Positions 25,845-35,176 of a stretch of DNA of 64,000 nucleotides are shown in pieces. The stretch is taken from assembly GCA_942493305.1 (NCBI GenBank), contig OW818686.1:992001-1056000 (forward strand), in the 5' to 3' direction. The translations under genes were made by a program, and so were the position numbers. Numbering within the stretch: the first letter of the stretch is position 1; every line of letters begins with the position of its first letter. The notes beneath the pieces were generated by a model that was given only the letters and a program-made list of their open reading frames with translations, searched no databases and was not told the origin of the DNA. Origin of the DNA: UBA7672 sp030824255. GTDB taxonomy: Bacteria; Pseudomonadota; Alphaproteobacteria; Caulobacterales; Hyphomonadaceae.

Positions 25845-26003
25845 CGGATTCCCCATTAACCGGCCCTAAACTGGCCCATACGGGCCTGTTTTGGGAGTTC
25901 CGGGCCTGAAAAACCCATGCGGCGCCTCGGATGCTCGCTTTCTTCACAAAAGCCCTGTATTGCGGCGCACAAATCCGCCCCCCTCCCGGCCAAAGACAAC
26001 ACC

Positions 26004-27821
26004 ATGCAACTGCGCAACATCGCCATCATCGCTCACGTCGACCATGGCAAGACGACCCTCGTCGACTGCCTGCTCAAGCAGTCGGGCTCGTTCCGCGACA
26101 ACGAAGCCACCTCCGAACGGATGATGGATTCGAACGACCTGGAGCGTGAGCGCGGCATCACCATCCTGGCGAAAGCCACTTCGGTCGTCTGGAACGACAT
26201 CCGCATCAACATCGTCGACACGCCGGGCCACGCCGACTTCGGCGGCGAGGTGGAGCGCATCCTGAACATGGTGGACGGCGCGATCGTTCTCGTCGACGCC
26301 GCTGAAGGCCCGATGCCGCAAACCAAGTTCGTGGTGTCGAAAGCGCTCAAGGTCGGGCTGCGCCCGATCGTCTGCATCAACAAGATCGACAAGCCGGAAG
26401 AGCGCCACGTCGAAGTCGTGAACGAGGTGTTCGACCTCTTCGCCAACCTCGACGCGACAGACGAGCAGCTCGACTTCCCGATCATCTACGGTTCAGCCAA
26501 GAACGCCTGGATGAGCAAGGACCCGGCCGTGAAGACGACGGACATGGCGGCTCTCTTCGAGACCGTGCTGGCGCACGTCCCGCCGCCGCGCGTCGACAAC
26601 GGTCCGTTTCGCATGCTCGGCACCACGATCGGCTCCGACCCCTTCCTCGGCCGCATCCTCACCGGCCGCGTTGACTCGGGCTCGGTGAAACCGAACCAGA
26701 CCGTCAAAGTTCTCTCGCGCGACGGGTCGGTGATCGAACAGGGCCGCGTCTCGAAAGTGCTGGCGTTCCGCGGCCTGACCCGCGCACCGATCGACGAAGG
26801 CAAGGCTGGCGACATCGTTTCGATCTCGGGCCTGACGAAAGCCACCGTCGCCGACACCATCTGCGATCCGTCCGTCACCGAGGCGATGCCGGCCCAGCCG
26901 ATCGACCCGCCGACCCTGGCGATGACATTCCGCGTCAACGACTCGCCGCTTGCCGGAACGGAAGGCAAAAAGGTCACCAGCCGCGTGATCTGGGACCGCC
27001 TGCTGAAGGAAGCCGAAGGCAACGTCGCCCTCAAGATCTCGCGCGCGCCCGATAGCGACGCCTTCGAAGTCGCAGGCCGAGGCGAACTCCAGCTCGCCGT
27101 GCTGATCGAGACCATGCGCCGCGAAGGCTTCGAGCTCGGTGTGTCGCGTCCGAAGGTCGTCATGCAGAAGGACGACAATGGCCAGATTCTCGAGCCGATC
27201 GAGGAAGTCGTCATCGACGTGGATGAAGAGCATTCGGGCATCGTCGTGCAGAAGCTGTCCGAGCGTCGCGCCGACATGATGGACATGCGCTCGTCCGGCG
27301 CAGGCCGCCAGCGCCTCGTCTTCCACGCGCCGACGCGCGGCCTGATCGGCTATCAGGGCGAACTGCTGTCGGATACACGCGGCACCGCCATCATGAACCG
27401 CATCTTCCACGAATACGCCCCGCACAAGGGCGAGATCAAAGGCCGCCACACCGGCGTGCTGATCTCCAACGGTTCGGGCGAATCCGTCGCCTTCGCGCTG
27501 TGGAACCTGGAAGACCGCGGCCCGATGATGATCGACCCGGGCATCAAGGTCTATGAAGGCATGATCGTCGGCGAGCACACGCGCGGCAACGATCTCGAGG
27601 TCAACGTGCTGAAGGGCAAGAAGCTGACCAACGTGCGCGCTTCGGGCACGGACGAAGCGGTGCGCCTCACCCCCCCGATCCGCATGACGCTGGAGAAGGC
27701 GCTGGCCTACATCCAGGACGACGAACTGGTCGAAGTGACGCCGGAGAACATCCGCCTGCGCAAGGTCTATCTCGACCCGAACGACCGCAAGCGCTTCTCG
27801 CGCGCCACGGTCGACGCATAG
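26004..27821 (+). CDS. typA: Ribosome-associated translational GTPase TypA/BipA
   Basis: From ATG 26004 the protein has 605 residues. The G motifs are clear: AHVDHGKTTLVD (G1), RGITI (G2), DTPGHADFGGEVER (G3), NKIDKPEER (G4) and YGSAKNAW (G5). EF-G-like domains II, III and V follow, then the BipA-specific C-terminal domain with GTDEAVRLTPP. BipA binds the 70S ribosome at the EF-G site and supports 50S assembly at low temperature and under stress. The earlier in-frame ATG at 25917 adds a non-conserved segment. A TTG-started zinc-ribbon gene follows with a one-base gap. Confidence 0.96.
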   Translation: MQLRNIAIIAHVDHGKTTLVDCLLKQSGSFRDNEATSERMMDSNDLERERGITILAKATSVVWNDIRINIVDTPGHADFGGEVERILNMVDGAIVLVDAAEGPMPQTKFVVSKALKVGLRPIVCINKIDKPEERHVEVVNEVFDLFANLDATDEQLDFPIIYGSAKNAWMSKDPAVKTTDMAALFETVLAHVPPPRVDNGPFRMLGTTIGSDPFLGRILTGRVDSGSVKPNQTVKVLSRDGSVIEQGRVSKVLAFRGLTRAPIDEGKAGDIVSISGLTKATVADTICDPSVTEAMPAQPIDPPTLAMTFRVNDSPLAGTEGKKVTSRVIWDRLLKEAEGNVALKISRAPDSDAFEVAGRGELQLAVLIETMRREGFELGVSRPKVVMQKDDNGQILEPIEEVVIDVDEEHSGIVVQKLSERRADMMDMRSSGAGRQRLVFHAPTRGLIGYQGELLSDTRGTAIMNRIFHEYAPHKGEIKGRHTGVLISNGSGESVAFALWNLEDRGPMMIDPGIKVYEGMIVGEHTRGNDLEVNVLKGKKLTNVRASGTDEAVRLTPPIRMTLEKALAYIQDDELVEVTPENIRLRKVYLDPNDRKRFSRATVDA

Positions 27822-27822
27822 T

Positions 27823-28170
27823 TTGTCCGACACACTGCCGCCCTGCCCCAGCTGTGGCTCCGTCCTCGCCTACGACGATGGCGCCATGCTGGTCTGTCCA
27901 GAATGCGCACATGAATGGTCGCCGGCGGCTGCAAGGCCCGCTGATGGTCCGCGCGTATACAAGGATGCAAACGGCAATGTGCTGGAGGACGGCGACACCG
28001 TCACCCTGATCAAGGACCTGAAGCTCAAGGGCTCATCACAGGTCGTGAAGCAGGGCACGAAGGTCAAGAACATCCGGCTGGTCGACGAGGACCATGACAT
28101 CGACTGCAAGATCGATGGCTTTGGCGCCATGAAGCTGAAGTCCGAATTCGTGAAAAAGCAGCCGCGCTAG
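27823..28170 (+). CDS. PhnA/YjdM-like zinc-ribbon protein
   Basis: The 115-residue protein starts with a four-cysteine zinc ribbon (CPSCG and CPECAHEW), followed by the PhnA beta domain with VYKDANGNVLEDGDTVTL, KLKGSSQVVKQGTKV and FGAMKLKSEFVKK. Despite the name, the phosphonate link of YjdM is historic and the role is uncertain. The start is TTG, one base after the typA stop, so expression probably depends on translational coupling with typA. Confidence 0.85.
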   Translation: MSDTLPPCPSCGSVLAYDDGAMLVCPECAHEWSPAAARPADGPRVYKDANGNVLEDGDTVTLIKDLKLKGSSQVVKQGTKVKNIRLVDEDHDIDCKIDGFGAMKLKSEFVKKQPR

Positions 28171-28189
28171 GCTAGCCGCCTAGGCGCGC
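28163..28189. terminator. Possible bidirectional hairpin at a convergent gene boundary
   Basis: Arms built from CGCGCTAGG and CCTAGGCGCG pair with one bulged base around a 7-base loop. The hairpin spans both stop codons of the convergent zinc-ribbon and Lrp genes. There is no T-run. Confidence 0.35.
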
Positions 28190-28632
28190 TCATCCTTGGG
28201 CGATCCCATCACGATATAGCTGGTGATGCTGGCGACTTCCGGCACCTGGCCCAGCACTTCGGTATGGAAGTGCTTGTAGGCGACGAGATCTTCCACCTCG
28301 ACGCGCAGGATGTATTCGATGGACCCCGTCACATTGTGACATTCGCGGACCTGCGGCGCGGTCGCCATCGCCTTTTCGAAATTACGCTGGTTACGCTTGT
28401 GGTGTTCCGAAAGCCCCACCGCGACATAGGCCGTGAACCCGCCGCCCATCGCGGACCGGTTTATCACGGCGCGATATCCGGCGATCACCCCGTCCTTCTC
28501 CAGCTCCTGCACGCGACGCAGGCAGGCTGAGGGCGACAGGCTCACCTTCTGCGCCAGATCAGCGTTCGTGATCCGGCCGTCGATCTGAAGTTCGCGCAAT
28601 ATCCTGCCGTTTATGTCATCCATCTTCGCCAT
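28180..28632 (-). CDS. Lrp/AsnC family transcriptional regulator
   Basis: From ATG 28632 the protein has 150 residues. The N-terminal winged helix-turn-helix reads DINGRILRELQIDGRITNAD and continues with VSLSPSACLRRVQELE. The C-terminal RAM/ligand domain has VNVTGSIEYILRVEVEDL-like sequence (seen as NVTGSIEYILRVEVEDL) and ends near SYIVMGSPK. It probably binds an amino acid and controls the divergent LysE-type exporter. The longer open frame upstream is not part of the gene. The 72-base gap to lysE must hold both promoters and the operator. Confidence 0.92.
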   Translation of the reverse strand: MAKMDDINGRILRELQIDGRITNADLAQKVSLSPSACLRRVQELEKDGVIAGYRAVINRSAMGGGFTAYVAVGLSEHHKRNQRNFEKAMATAPQVRECHNVTGSIEYILRVEVEDLVAYKHFHTEVLGQVPEVASITSYIVMGSPKDERA

Positions 28633-28704
28633 GGATTGCAGAAATAGGCTCCCAGCCCCGTAGAATGCAAGCACATGCCGAGCCGGGCGGCACATTGTTG
28701 CAAA

Positions 28705-29319
28705 ATGTTGACCCCGGAGCTCTTCACGGCGCTTGCCGCCTTCGCCTTTGTGTCCTCGATCACACCGGGGCCGAACAATCTGATGCTGATGGCGTCGGGC
28801 ACGAATTTCGGTTTCGTCCGCTCGATCCCGCACATGCTCGGCGTGTCGATCGGCTTCACGCTGATGATCGTTCTCGTAGGCGCCGGGCTCGCGAAGGTTT
28901 TCGAACACTATCCGATGGCGCACACCGTTCTGAAATACGCCAGCTGCGCCTACCTGCTGTGGCTGGCGTGGAAGATCGCGACGTCGGCGCCGCCGGGCGC
29001 GAAGGCTGAGACAGAAGCAAAGGCCCGCCCGATGACGTTCGTGCAGGCGGCCCTGTTCCAGTGGGTGAACCCCAAGGCGTGGACGATGGCGCTAACCGCC
29101 GTCTCCGCCTACACGCTGCCCGCCGATCCGATCGTGAGCCTGCTGGTTGTGGCCGCCGTGTTCGGCGCGATCAACTTGCCCTCGACGGGTTCATGGACGC
29201 TGCTGGGCGCACAGCTACGACGCTTCCTGGGAGACCCGGTTAAGCTGCGTGTCTTCAACGTGACGATGGCGATGATCCTGGTGGCGACACTCTATCCCGT
29301 CGTGTTCGCCAGCCACTAA
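28705..29319 (+). CDS. LysE/RhtB family amino-acid exporter
   Basis: From ATG 28705 the protein has 204 residues and about six membrane helices. The family signature SSITPGPNNLMLMASG lies in helix 1, and helix 3 carries KYASCAYLLWLAWKI. These proteins export amino acids or related metabolites. The divergent Lrp-family gene is the typical regulator of such exporters. An upstream ATG at 28675 adds ten residues (MPSRAAHCCK) and is disfavoured. Confidence 0.9.
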   Translation: MLTPELFTALAAFAFVSSITPGPNNLMLMASGTNFGFVRSIPHMLGVSIGFTLMIVLVGAGLAKVFEHYPMAHTVLKYASCAYLLWLAWKIATSAPPGAKAETEAKARPMTFVQAALFQWVNPKAWTMALTAVSAYTLPADPIVSLLVVAAVFGAINLPSTGSWTLLGAQLRRFLGDPVKLRVFNVTMAMILVATLYPVVFASH

Positions 29320-29326
29320 GCCCGAC

Positions 29327-29860
29327 CTATTTTGCGTTCTTGGCGCGTTCAATCGCTTCGAGGATCAGTTCGCGCGCGCGCTCGGGACCATGCAGGCCTT
29401 CGATTTTCACCCACTTGCCGGGCTCGAGGTCCTTGTAGTGCTCGAAGAAATGGACGATGCGCTCGACCACGATACCGGGCAGGTCGTTATAGTGCTTCAC
29501 CTTCTCGTAGTAGCGCGTGAGCTTCGGATGCGGCACGGCGAGGATCTTCTCATCCTGGCCCTTGTCATCCGTCATCATCAGCACGCCGACCGGCACGACG
29601 CGCACGACGCACCCCGGAACGAGCGCGCGGTTGCCGACGACCATCACGTCGATCGGATCGCCATCGAGCGAAAGCGTATGGGGAATGAAACCGTAGTTAC
29701 ACGGATAGCGCATTGGCGTGTACAGGAAGCGGTCAACGAACATCGCACCTGACGCCTTGTCGATCTCGTACTTGATCGGCTCGCCACCCAGCGGCACTTC
29801 GACAACGACGTGCACGTCTTCCGGCGGGTTCGGGCCGATCGTGATTTTCGAGAGGTCCAT
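29327..29860 (-). CDS. ppa: Inorganic pyrophosphatase (class I)
   Basis: The 177-residue protein has all the family I marks: VVEVPLGGEPIKYEIDK, the MRYPCNYGFIPHTLSLDGDP block ending in the metal-binding DGDPIDVMV, and a C-terminal EHYKDLEPGKWVKIEGL. It hydrolyses PPi from biosynthesis in the cytosol. The length is normal. It ends 7 bases from the convergent LysE gene and is monocistronic. Confidence 0.96.
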   Translation of the reverse strand: MDLSKITIGPNPPEDVHVVVEVPLGGEPIKYEIDKASGAMFVDRFLYTPMRYPCNYGFIPHTLSLDGDPIDVMVVGNRALVPGCVVRVVPVGVLMMTDDKGQDEKILAVPHPKLTRYYEKVKHYNDLPGIVVERIVHFFEHYKDLEPGKWVKIEGLHGPERARELILEAIERAKNAK

Positions 29861-29968
29861 CGGGTCGTCCTGTACCGTTTGGGGAGGTGTGTTCTTCTTA
29901 CGTTACGGCGCCTGCAATACCGGGGCCGACGCCAAGCGCAAGGCTAACCTGCACCGTTTCCGGTTAAT

Positions 29969-32125
29969 TCAGGCCGCCCGCGCGATGGCCGTCAACATGG
30001 CCTGCGCATCGATCGGCTTGGCCACAACGTCAGCCGTCCCGGCCTTTCTGTAGGCTTCAATCTGGTGCGGCAGCACGTTGGCGGTGCAGGCGATGACCGG
30101 GGTTGCGGCATTCGGCCCCTCCTGCCTCCGCAGCGATTCCAGCACGTCGAACCCGTCCATGTCGGGCATCACCATGTCGAGCAGGACCACGTCGAACTTG
30201 CGGCGACTGAGGAGCTCCAGCGCCTCGCGACCAGAGGCGCATTCGGTCGCCCGGTGGCCGGCGGCGCGCAGCATCCCGGCGACGACGTAGAGGTTGCGCG
30301 GGTTGTCGTCGACGCAGAGGATTTCGCGCGAGGCGCCGGTACTTTCCTGTTCCTCGCCGGGGCTGGCCTGCGAGAGGCGCGGCCCGGTGCTGAGCGCCAG
30401 CGGCGCTGCGATCCGCACGGTGAAGCGCGATCCCAGGCCAGCGCGCGTATCGAGTTCGACATCGCCACCCATCGCGACAGCCAGGCGACGCGCGATATGA
30501 AGGCCGAGCCCAAGGCCGCCATGCTGGCGCTTGCTGGACGCGTCGATCTGCTCGAACGGCAGGAAGATACGCTCCACCGCATCGCGCGGAACGCCGGGGC
30601 CGGTGTCCTCCACTTCAACGGCCGCGCGCTCCTGCCCATTTGGACCGCGCTCAGCCCAGGCGCGCAGCGTTATGCCGCCGACAGATGTGAACTTCACGGC
30701 GTTGGCAATGAGGTTTCCAACGATTTGCAGCAGGCGCGCGCTGTCGACCATGCGCGGCGCTGACAGGGACGGTTCGACCATCATGGTAAGCGATAGCTTC
30801 TTGTCGCGGACATCCCCCGCCCAGATGACGGCCGCATCCTCGATCAGGCGCAGGAGCGAGACGGGCTCGCGCTCGATACGCACCTTGTCGGCATTGAGCG
30901 CGGAAAGATCCAGGAGATCGTTGAGCACGGCAAGCATCTGCTTGCCCGCATCTTCCAGAACGCCAAGCGTGCGGCGCTGGATCGGATCGAGCTTGGACTG
31001 GGAGAGCAACAAGCCGCAACTCATGATGGCGTTCATCGGCGTGCGCAGTTCGTGGCTCATCACGCCCATGAAGTCCGTCTTGGCGCGGTTGGCCCTTTCG
31101 GCTTCCTGCAAGGCGTCCGCCAGCCGTGCGTTTTGCGCCGTAAGGCGCGCTTCGGCGAGATGAAGGTCCGTCACGTCCTTCATTGTCACGACTGCGAATT
31201 CGACCTCGCCCGTCTCGGGATGCTTCAAGGGCACGGTGTTGACCGACAGCCAACGGATCGAGCCGTCGGCCAGCTCCATGCCGAGGCGGACGTCCTGCAT
31301 CGGCTCGCCCGTGCGCAGCGTGACGAGGACCGGATAGTCGCTCGCCGCATAGGGCGTGCCGTCGGGATGAAACGATTGCCAACGTGCGTCCTTGTAGCCG
31401 CGCTCCATCACCTGCTCGTAGGTGAGGCCCATGATTTCGAGGCAGGCCGGATTCACCTCGACGAGACCGCGCCCAGGCGCATGAATGTTCACGCCTTCGC
31501 GTATCGCGTTGAAGATCAGCTCGAACAGGTGCTGGCGCTGACGTTCCTGTGCAGTCTGCTCTGCTGCACGCAGGGCGCGCACTGCATCGCGACGCTGGAA
31601 CAGGAAGGCCGAGACGAGCGCCGCGATCTTCTCAAGGCGAGCAATTTCGAGGGTCCCGAATTCGTGCGGCGCCGTGCGCCCGATGGCGAGGACGCCAATG
31701 GGTTGGCCCGGATCGACGCCGACGGGCATGGCGGCGAAGCTGCGCACATGAGGAAACGCTGAGACGTAGCGCGCATGTGCAAACCGCGGGTCTGACGCCG
31801 CATCGCTGACATGCACGAGCTGGCGCAATTCCAGCACGGGGGAGCTCATGCATTCGGTGCGCGGCAGGGCTTCGCTGGCCTCGAACGTGGCTGATACGTG
31901 GAAGGCCCGTGTTTCGTCGTGGACGGTGAATGCCGCAAGATCTGCGCCGCAGATGTCAGCAGCCAGATTGACCAGGCGATCGAGATCTTCGAACGGCGCG
32001 GCGCTGGCGAGATCGAGCTCGCGCAGCGCAGCCAGCCGCGCCTGTTCAATGTCTGCGTATTCACTCACCTGTGGCAGCCCCCTTGCCCTCCCCGCCACCG
32101 TAGTACGGACACGCGATCGCTTCAA
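29969..32125 (-). CDS. Soluble hybrid histidine kinase (GAF-PAS-HisKA-HATPase-REC)
   Basis: The 718-residue protein has no membrane helix. The order is a GAF domain (residues about 40-175), a PAS/PAC (about 198-320, ending VTMKDVTDLH), a HisKA with MSHELRTPMNAIM (His358), a HATPase with N and G boxes (IVGNLIANAVKF, DTGPGVPRD, GGLGLGLHIARRLA) and a C-terminal receiver with VVLLDMVMPDMDGFD. It probably senses a cytosolic or dissolved signal. Its ATG overlaps the stop of the upstream receiver gene by ATGA, so the two are translationally coupled and likely form a pathway. Confidence 0.92.
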   Translation of the reverse strand: MKRSRVRTTVAGRARGLPQVSEYADIEQARLAALRELDLASAAPFEDLDRLVNLAADICGADLAAFTVHDETRAFHVSATFEASEALPRTECMSSPVLELRQLVHVSDAASDPRFAHARYVSAFPHVRSFAAMPVGVDPGQPIGVLAIGRTAPHEFGTLEIARLEKIAALVSAFLFQRRDAVRALRAAEQTAQERQRQHLFELIFNAIREGVNIHAPGRGLVEVNPACLEIMGLTYEQVMERGYKDARWQSFHPDGTPYAASDYPVLVTLRTGEPMQDVRLGMELADGSIRWLSVNTVPLKHPETGEVEFAVVTMKDVTDLHLAEARLTAQNARLADALQEAERANRAKTDFMGVMSHELRTPMNAIMSCGLLLSQSKLDPIQRRTLGVLEDAGKQMLAVLNDLLDLSALNADKVRIEREPVSLLRLIEDAAVIWAGDVRDKKLSLTMMVEPSLSAPRMVDSARLLQIVGNLIANAVKFTSVGGITLRAWAERGPNGQERAAVEVEDTGPGVPRDAVERIFLPFEQIDASSKRQHGGLGLGLHIARRLAVAMGGDVELDTRAGLGSRFTVRIAAPLALSTGPRLSQASPGEEQESTGASREILCVDDNPRNLYVVAGMLRAAGHRATECASGREALELLSRRKFDVVLLDMVMPDMDGFDVLESLRRQEGPNAATPVIACTANVLPHQIEAYRKAGTADVVAKPIDAQAMLTAIARAA

Positions 32126-32658
32126 ACCAATGGATGGTCCGTCGGCGTGGAGCGCTGCTGGCGCGGCCGGACCGGCGCGCGCGAGACAGCGAGGACGAGA
32201 GCTGCTGTATCGATCGGCTTGGAGATAATGTCGACGACGCCGGCAAGATCGCCGAGCTGGCGACTGGCGATTGTCATGTTGGCGGTGCAGATGATGATGG
32301 GCGTATCGCGGTTGAGACCATCGCGTCGCATCTCGTGCGCGACCACCACGCCGTTGATTTCCGGCATGACGAGGTCAAGCAGAACCACGTCGAAATGCCG
32401 GGACTCGAGGCGACGAAGCGCCTCGGCGCCGGACCCGCATGTTTCGGTATCGTGTCCGACCGAGGCGAGGATGGAGCTCAGAATGTCGAGGTGGCGGTCA
32501 TTGTCATCGATGATGAGAATGTTGCGCGCAGCGGCCACGCAGATCCAGTCGGCGGCCGGCTGATCGCGCCCGCTGATGGCGCCGAGAGACGCTCCGTCTC
32601 CGGCGACTAAGCGGGTCGCCGTTTTCGGTCCATCCCAAGGGAGCGGGGGCACATTCAT
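32122..32658 (-). CDS. Single-domain response regulator (receiver)
   Basis: The 178-residue protein has a non-conserved 40-residue N-terminus and one receiver domain: ILIIDDNDRHLDIL (acidic pocket), FDVVLLDLVMPEINGV (phosphoacceptor Asp), IICTAN and ISKPID (conserved Lys). It has no output domain, so it works by protein contact or as a phosphate sink. It overlaps the hybrid kinase by 4 bases. A start further in is possible, because the N-terminus is not conserved. Confidence 0.85.
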   Translation of the reverse strand: MNVPPLPWDGPKTATRLVAGDGASLGAISGRDQPAADWICVAAARNILIIDDNDRHLDILSSILASVGHDTETCGSGAEALRRLESRHFDVVLLDLVMPEINGVVVAHEMRRDGLNRDTPIIICTANMTIASRQLGDLAGVVDIISKPIDTAALVLAVSRAPVRPRQQRSTPTDHPLV

Positions 32659-32855
32659 GGCCGCTTCCTGAAGTTCATGCTCGCAGCACGCGGACGACTC
32701 GCCCGGCTACGTGCCAGCAGCATACTTAACCATTTACGCGAAAAGGCAATGTTTTCCTGCTCGCATGTCTTTACATGCGCCCGGTCAGGCTGCCGGCAAG
32801 ACCGGAACCTCGATTGAATTCTGAAGCTTAGTTCAGACGGAGACGCCTTTCGGGC

Positions 32856-34085
32856 CTATCCCTTCCGGGCCTGGCCCAGCAGGCGCAGCCGAAGGGCGTT
32901 CAGGCGAATGAAGCCTTCAGCGTCTTTCTGGTCGTAGGCGCCGGCGTCGTCCTCAAACGTCACATGGGCGGCGGAGTAGAGCGAGTTGGGCGAGGCCCTG
33001 CCCGTCACGATCACATTGCCCTTGTAGAGCTTGAGCGTGACGGTGCCCGAGACGTTGGCCTGGGACTTGTCGATGGCGGCCTGCAGCATCTCGCGTTCCG
33101 GCGCGAACCAGAAGCCGTTGTAGATGAGCTCCGCATAGCGCGGCATCAGTTCATCCTTCAGGTGGCCGGCGCCGCGATCAAGCGTGATCGACTCGATGGC
33201 GCGGTGGGCCTGCAGCAGGATCGTGCCGCCGGGCGTCTCGTAGACGCCGCGCGACTTCATGCCAACGAAGCGGTTCTCGACCAGGTCGAGCCGGCCGATG
33301 CCATTGTCGCGGCCGAGATCATTGAGAGCTGCCAGCAGTGTTGCGCCCGAGAGAGCCTTGCCGTTGAGCGAGACAGCGTCGCCGCGCTCGAAGCCGATGG
33401 TGATTTCGGTGACCACGTCGGGCGCTTCCATCGGCGAGATGGTGCGCATGAACACGTAGGGCGGCGGCTCGACGGCGGGGTCTTCCAGCACTTTGCCCTC
33501 GGAGGAGGAGTGCAGCAGGTTGGCGTCGACCGAGAACGGGGCCTCCCCGCGCTTGTCTTTCGCGACCGGGATCTGGTGCTTCTCGGCGAACTCGATGAGG
33601 TCGGTGCGGGACTTGAACTCCCATGTGCGCCACGGGGCGATGACCTTGATCGAGGGGTTCAGCGCGTAGGCCGAAAGCTCGAAGCGGACCTGGTCATTGC
33701 CCTTGCCGGTGGCGCCGTGGGCGATGGCGTCGGCGCCAGTCTCTTTCGCGATCTCGACGAGGCGCTTGGCGATCAGCGGGCGCGCGATCGAGGTGCCGAG
33801 CAGGTACTGGCCCTCGTAGACGGCGTTTGCGCGGAACATCGGGAAGACGAAGTCGCGGACGAATTCCTCGCGGACATCCTCGATGAAGATGTTCTCGTCC
33901 TTGATACCCATCAGCTGCGCCTTCTTGCGCGCAGGCTCCAATTCCTCGCCCTGCCCCAGATCGGCGGTGAATGTGACGACTTCGCAACCGTATTCGGTCT
34001 GCAGCCATTTCAGGATGATCGAGGTGTCGAGGCCGCCGGAATAGGCGAGCACGACCTTTTTCGGGGCAGGTTTGGCAGCAGACAT
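32856..34085 (-). CDS. argG: Argininosuccinate synthase
   Basis: From ATG 34085 (GGGAG site upstream) the protein has 409 residues. It has the ATP-pyrophosphatase P-loop VVLAYSGGLDTSIILKWL, then the block AHGATGKGNDQVRFEL and the tetramer region with KSRGVYETPGGTILL. It joins citrulline and aspartate in arginine synthesis. The ORF extends upstream of the ATG, but those residues are not conserved. argH is not adjacent. Confidence 0.97.
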   Translation of the reverse strand: MSAAKPAPKKVVLAYSGGLDTSIILKWLQTEYGCEVVTFTADLGQGEELEPARKKAQLMGIKDENIFIEDVREEFVRDFVFPMFRANAVYEGQYLLGTSIARPLIAKRLVEIAKETGADAIAHGATGKGNDQVRFELSAYALNPSIKVIAPWRTWEFKSRTDLIEFAEKHQIPVAKDKRGEAPFSVDANLLHSSSEGKVLEDPAVEPPPYVFMRTISPMEAPDVVTEITIGFERGDAVSLNGKALSGATLLAALNDLGRDNGIGRLDLVENRFVGMKSRGVYETPGGTILLQAHRAIESITLDRGAGHLKDELMPRYAELIYNGFWFAPEREMLQAAIDKSQANVSGTVTLKLYKGNVIVTGRASPNSLYSAAHVTFEDDAGAYDQKDAEGFIRLNALRLRLLGQARKG

Positions 34086-34253
34086 AAGCGTCTCCCAAGG
34101 CAGGGGAACATTCGGATGCGCGCTTATAGCCCCCGCCGCCGCGCCCGCAAGCGAACGCATCACGGGACTGTCTGGCCCGGTAGCCTGATCGCGCGTCCGT
34201 GCTAGGTTCCTCCCGATATGTCGGCCTATCGCCGGCTAGCTGGGGAGCTTTGA

Positions 34254-35156
34254 ATGGCCGGTTTTACCGCCCTTGGAAGATTTGTCCGGAATGTCCTCGT
34301 GGCAGGCCTTGCCGCCACCGCCGCCCTGGGCGCGCCCGCGCTGGCCCAGCCGGCCTTCTGGGCCGTGAAGGACGCGGATTCCACGCTCTACATCCTTGGC
34401 ACGGTGCACCTGCTGAAGCCCGAGACGGTCTGGCATACCGACAAGCTGGACGCGGCGATGGCCGAGGCGACCGAGCTATGGCTGGAGCTGCCGACGACGG
34501 ACCCGATGGCCATGGCCGGCGAGATGATGCCGCTGGTGACGCAGTATGGCCTCTCGCCCGCCAATCCGCTGTCCCGGCAGCTGACCCCGGCGGAGATGAA
34601 GACGCTCGACGAAGCGGCGAAGCTGGCGGGCCTTTCAGGCGCGCAGCTGAACGTCTTCCGGCCGTGGTTTGCCGCGCTGACCATTTCCAACGCGGCGATG
34701 ACGCGCGCGGGCTATGACCCGATGTCGGGCGTCGACAGCAAGGTCGAAGCAGCCTTCAAGGCGCGCAACATCAAGCCCAAGGGTCTCGAGACAGCCGAGA
34801 TGCAGATCAAGGTGTTCGCGGGCATGCAGCCCGATCAGGAGCTGCGCTATCTGCGCGAGACGATCGAGGAGTATGAGAACGCCCCGGTCGAGCTCGACAA
34901 GATGGTGACGCAGTGGGCCGCCGCCGATCTCGTCGGTCTCGAGGCGATGTTCGTCACAGAGATGAAGACCGAGGAGCCGGATCTCTACGCAGCGCTGCTG
35001 ACCAATCGCAACGCCAACTGGGTGACGCAGATCGAGGGCATCCTCGCCGGCAAGGGCGTGGCCTTCATGGCGGTGGGCGCCGGCCACATGATCGGGCCGG
35101 ACAGCGTGATCGCCATGCTGGAAGCCAAGGGCATCAAGGCGGAACGGGTGCAGTAG
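34254..35156 (+). CDS. TraB/GumN family exported protein
   Basis: The 300-residue protein has a signal peptide ending ALAQPA and the GumN/TraB pattern: WAVKDADSTLYILGTVHLLK at the N-terminus, a central LETAEMQIKVFAGMQ, and a late HMIGPDSV region after VAFMAVGAGH. The conserved GTVH and GxGH pairs resemble the putative metal-dependent active site of the Tiki/TraB fold. The biochemical role in bacteria is not settled. GGGGAG precedes the ATG. It ends 20 bases from the convergent PiuC gene. Confidence 0.88.
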   Translation: MAGFTALGRFVRNVLVAGLAATAALGAPALAQPAFWAVKDADSTLYILGTVHLLKPETVWHTDKLDAAMAEATELWLELPTTDPMAMAGEMMPLVTQYGLSPANPLSRQLTPAEMKTLDEAAKLAGLSGAQLNVFRPWFAALTISNAAMTRAGYDPMSGVDSKVEAAFKARNIKPKGLETAEMQIKVFAGMQPDQELRYLRETIEEYENAPVELDKMVTQWAAADLVGLEAMFVTEMKTEEPDLYAALLTNRNANWVTQIEGILAGKGVAFMAVGAGHMIGPDSVIAMLEAKGIKAERVQ

Positions 35157-35176
35157 GCCTTCGACCCGCAGAGCTC

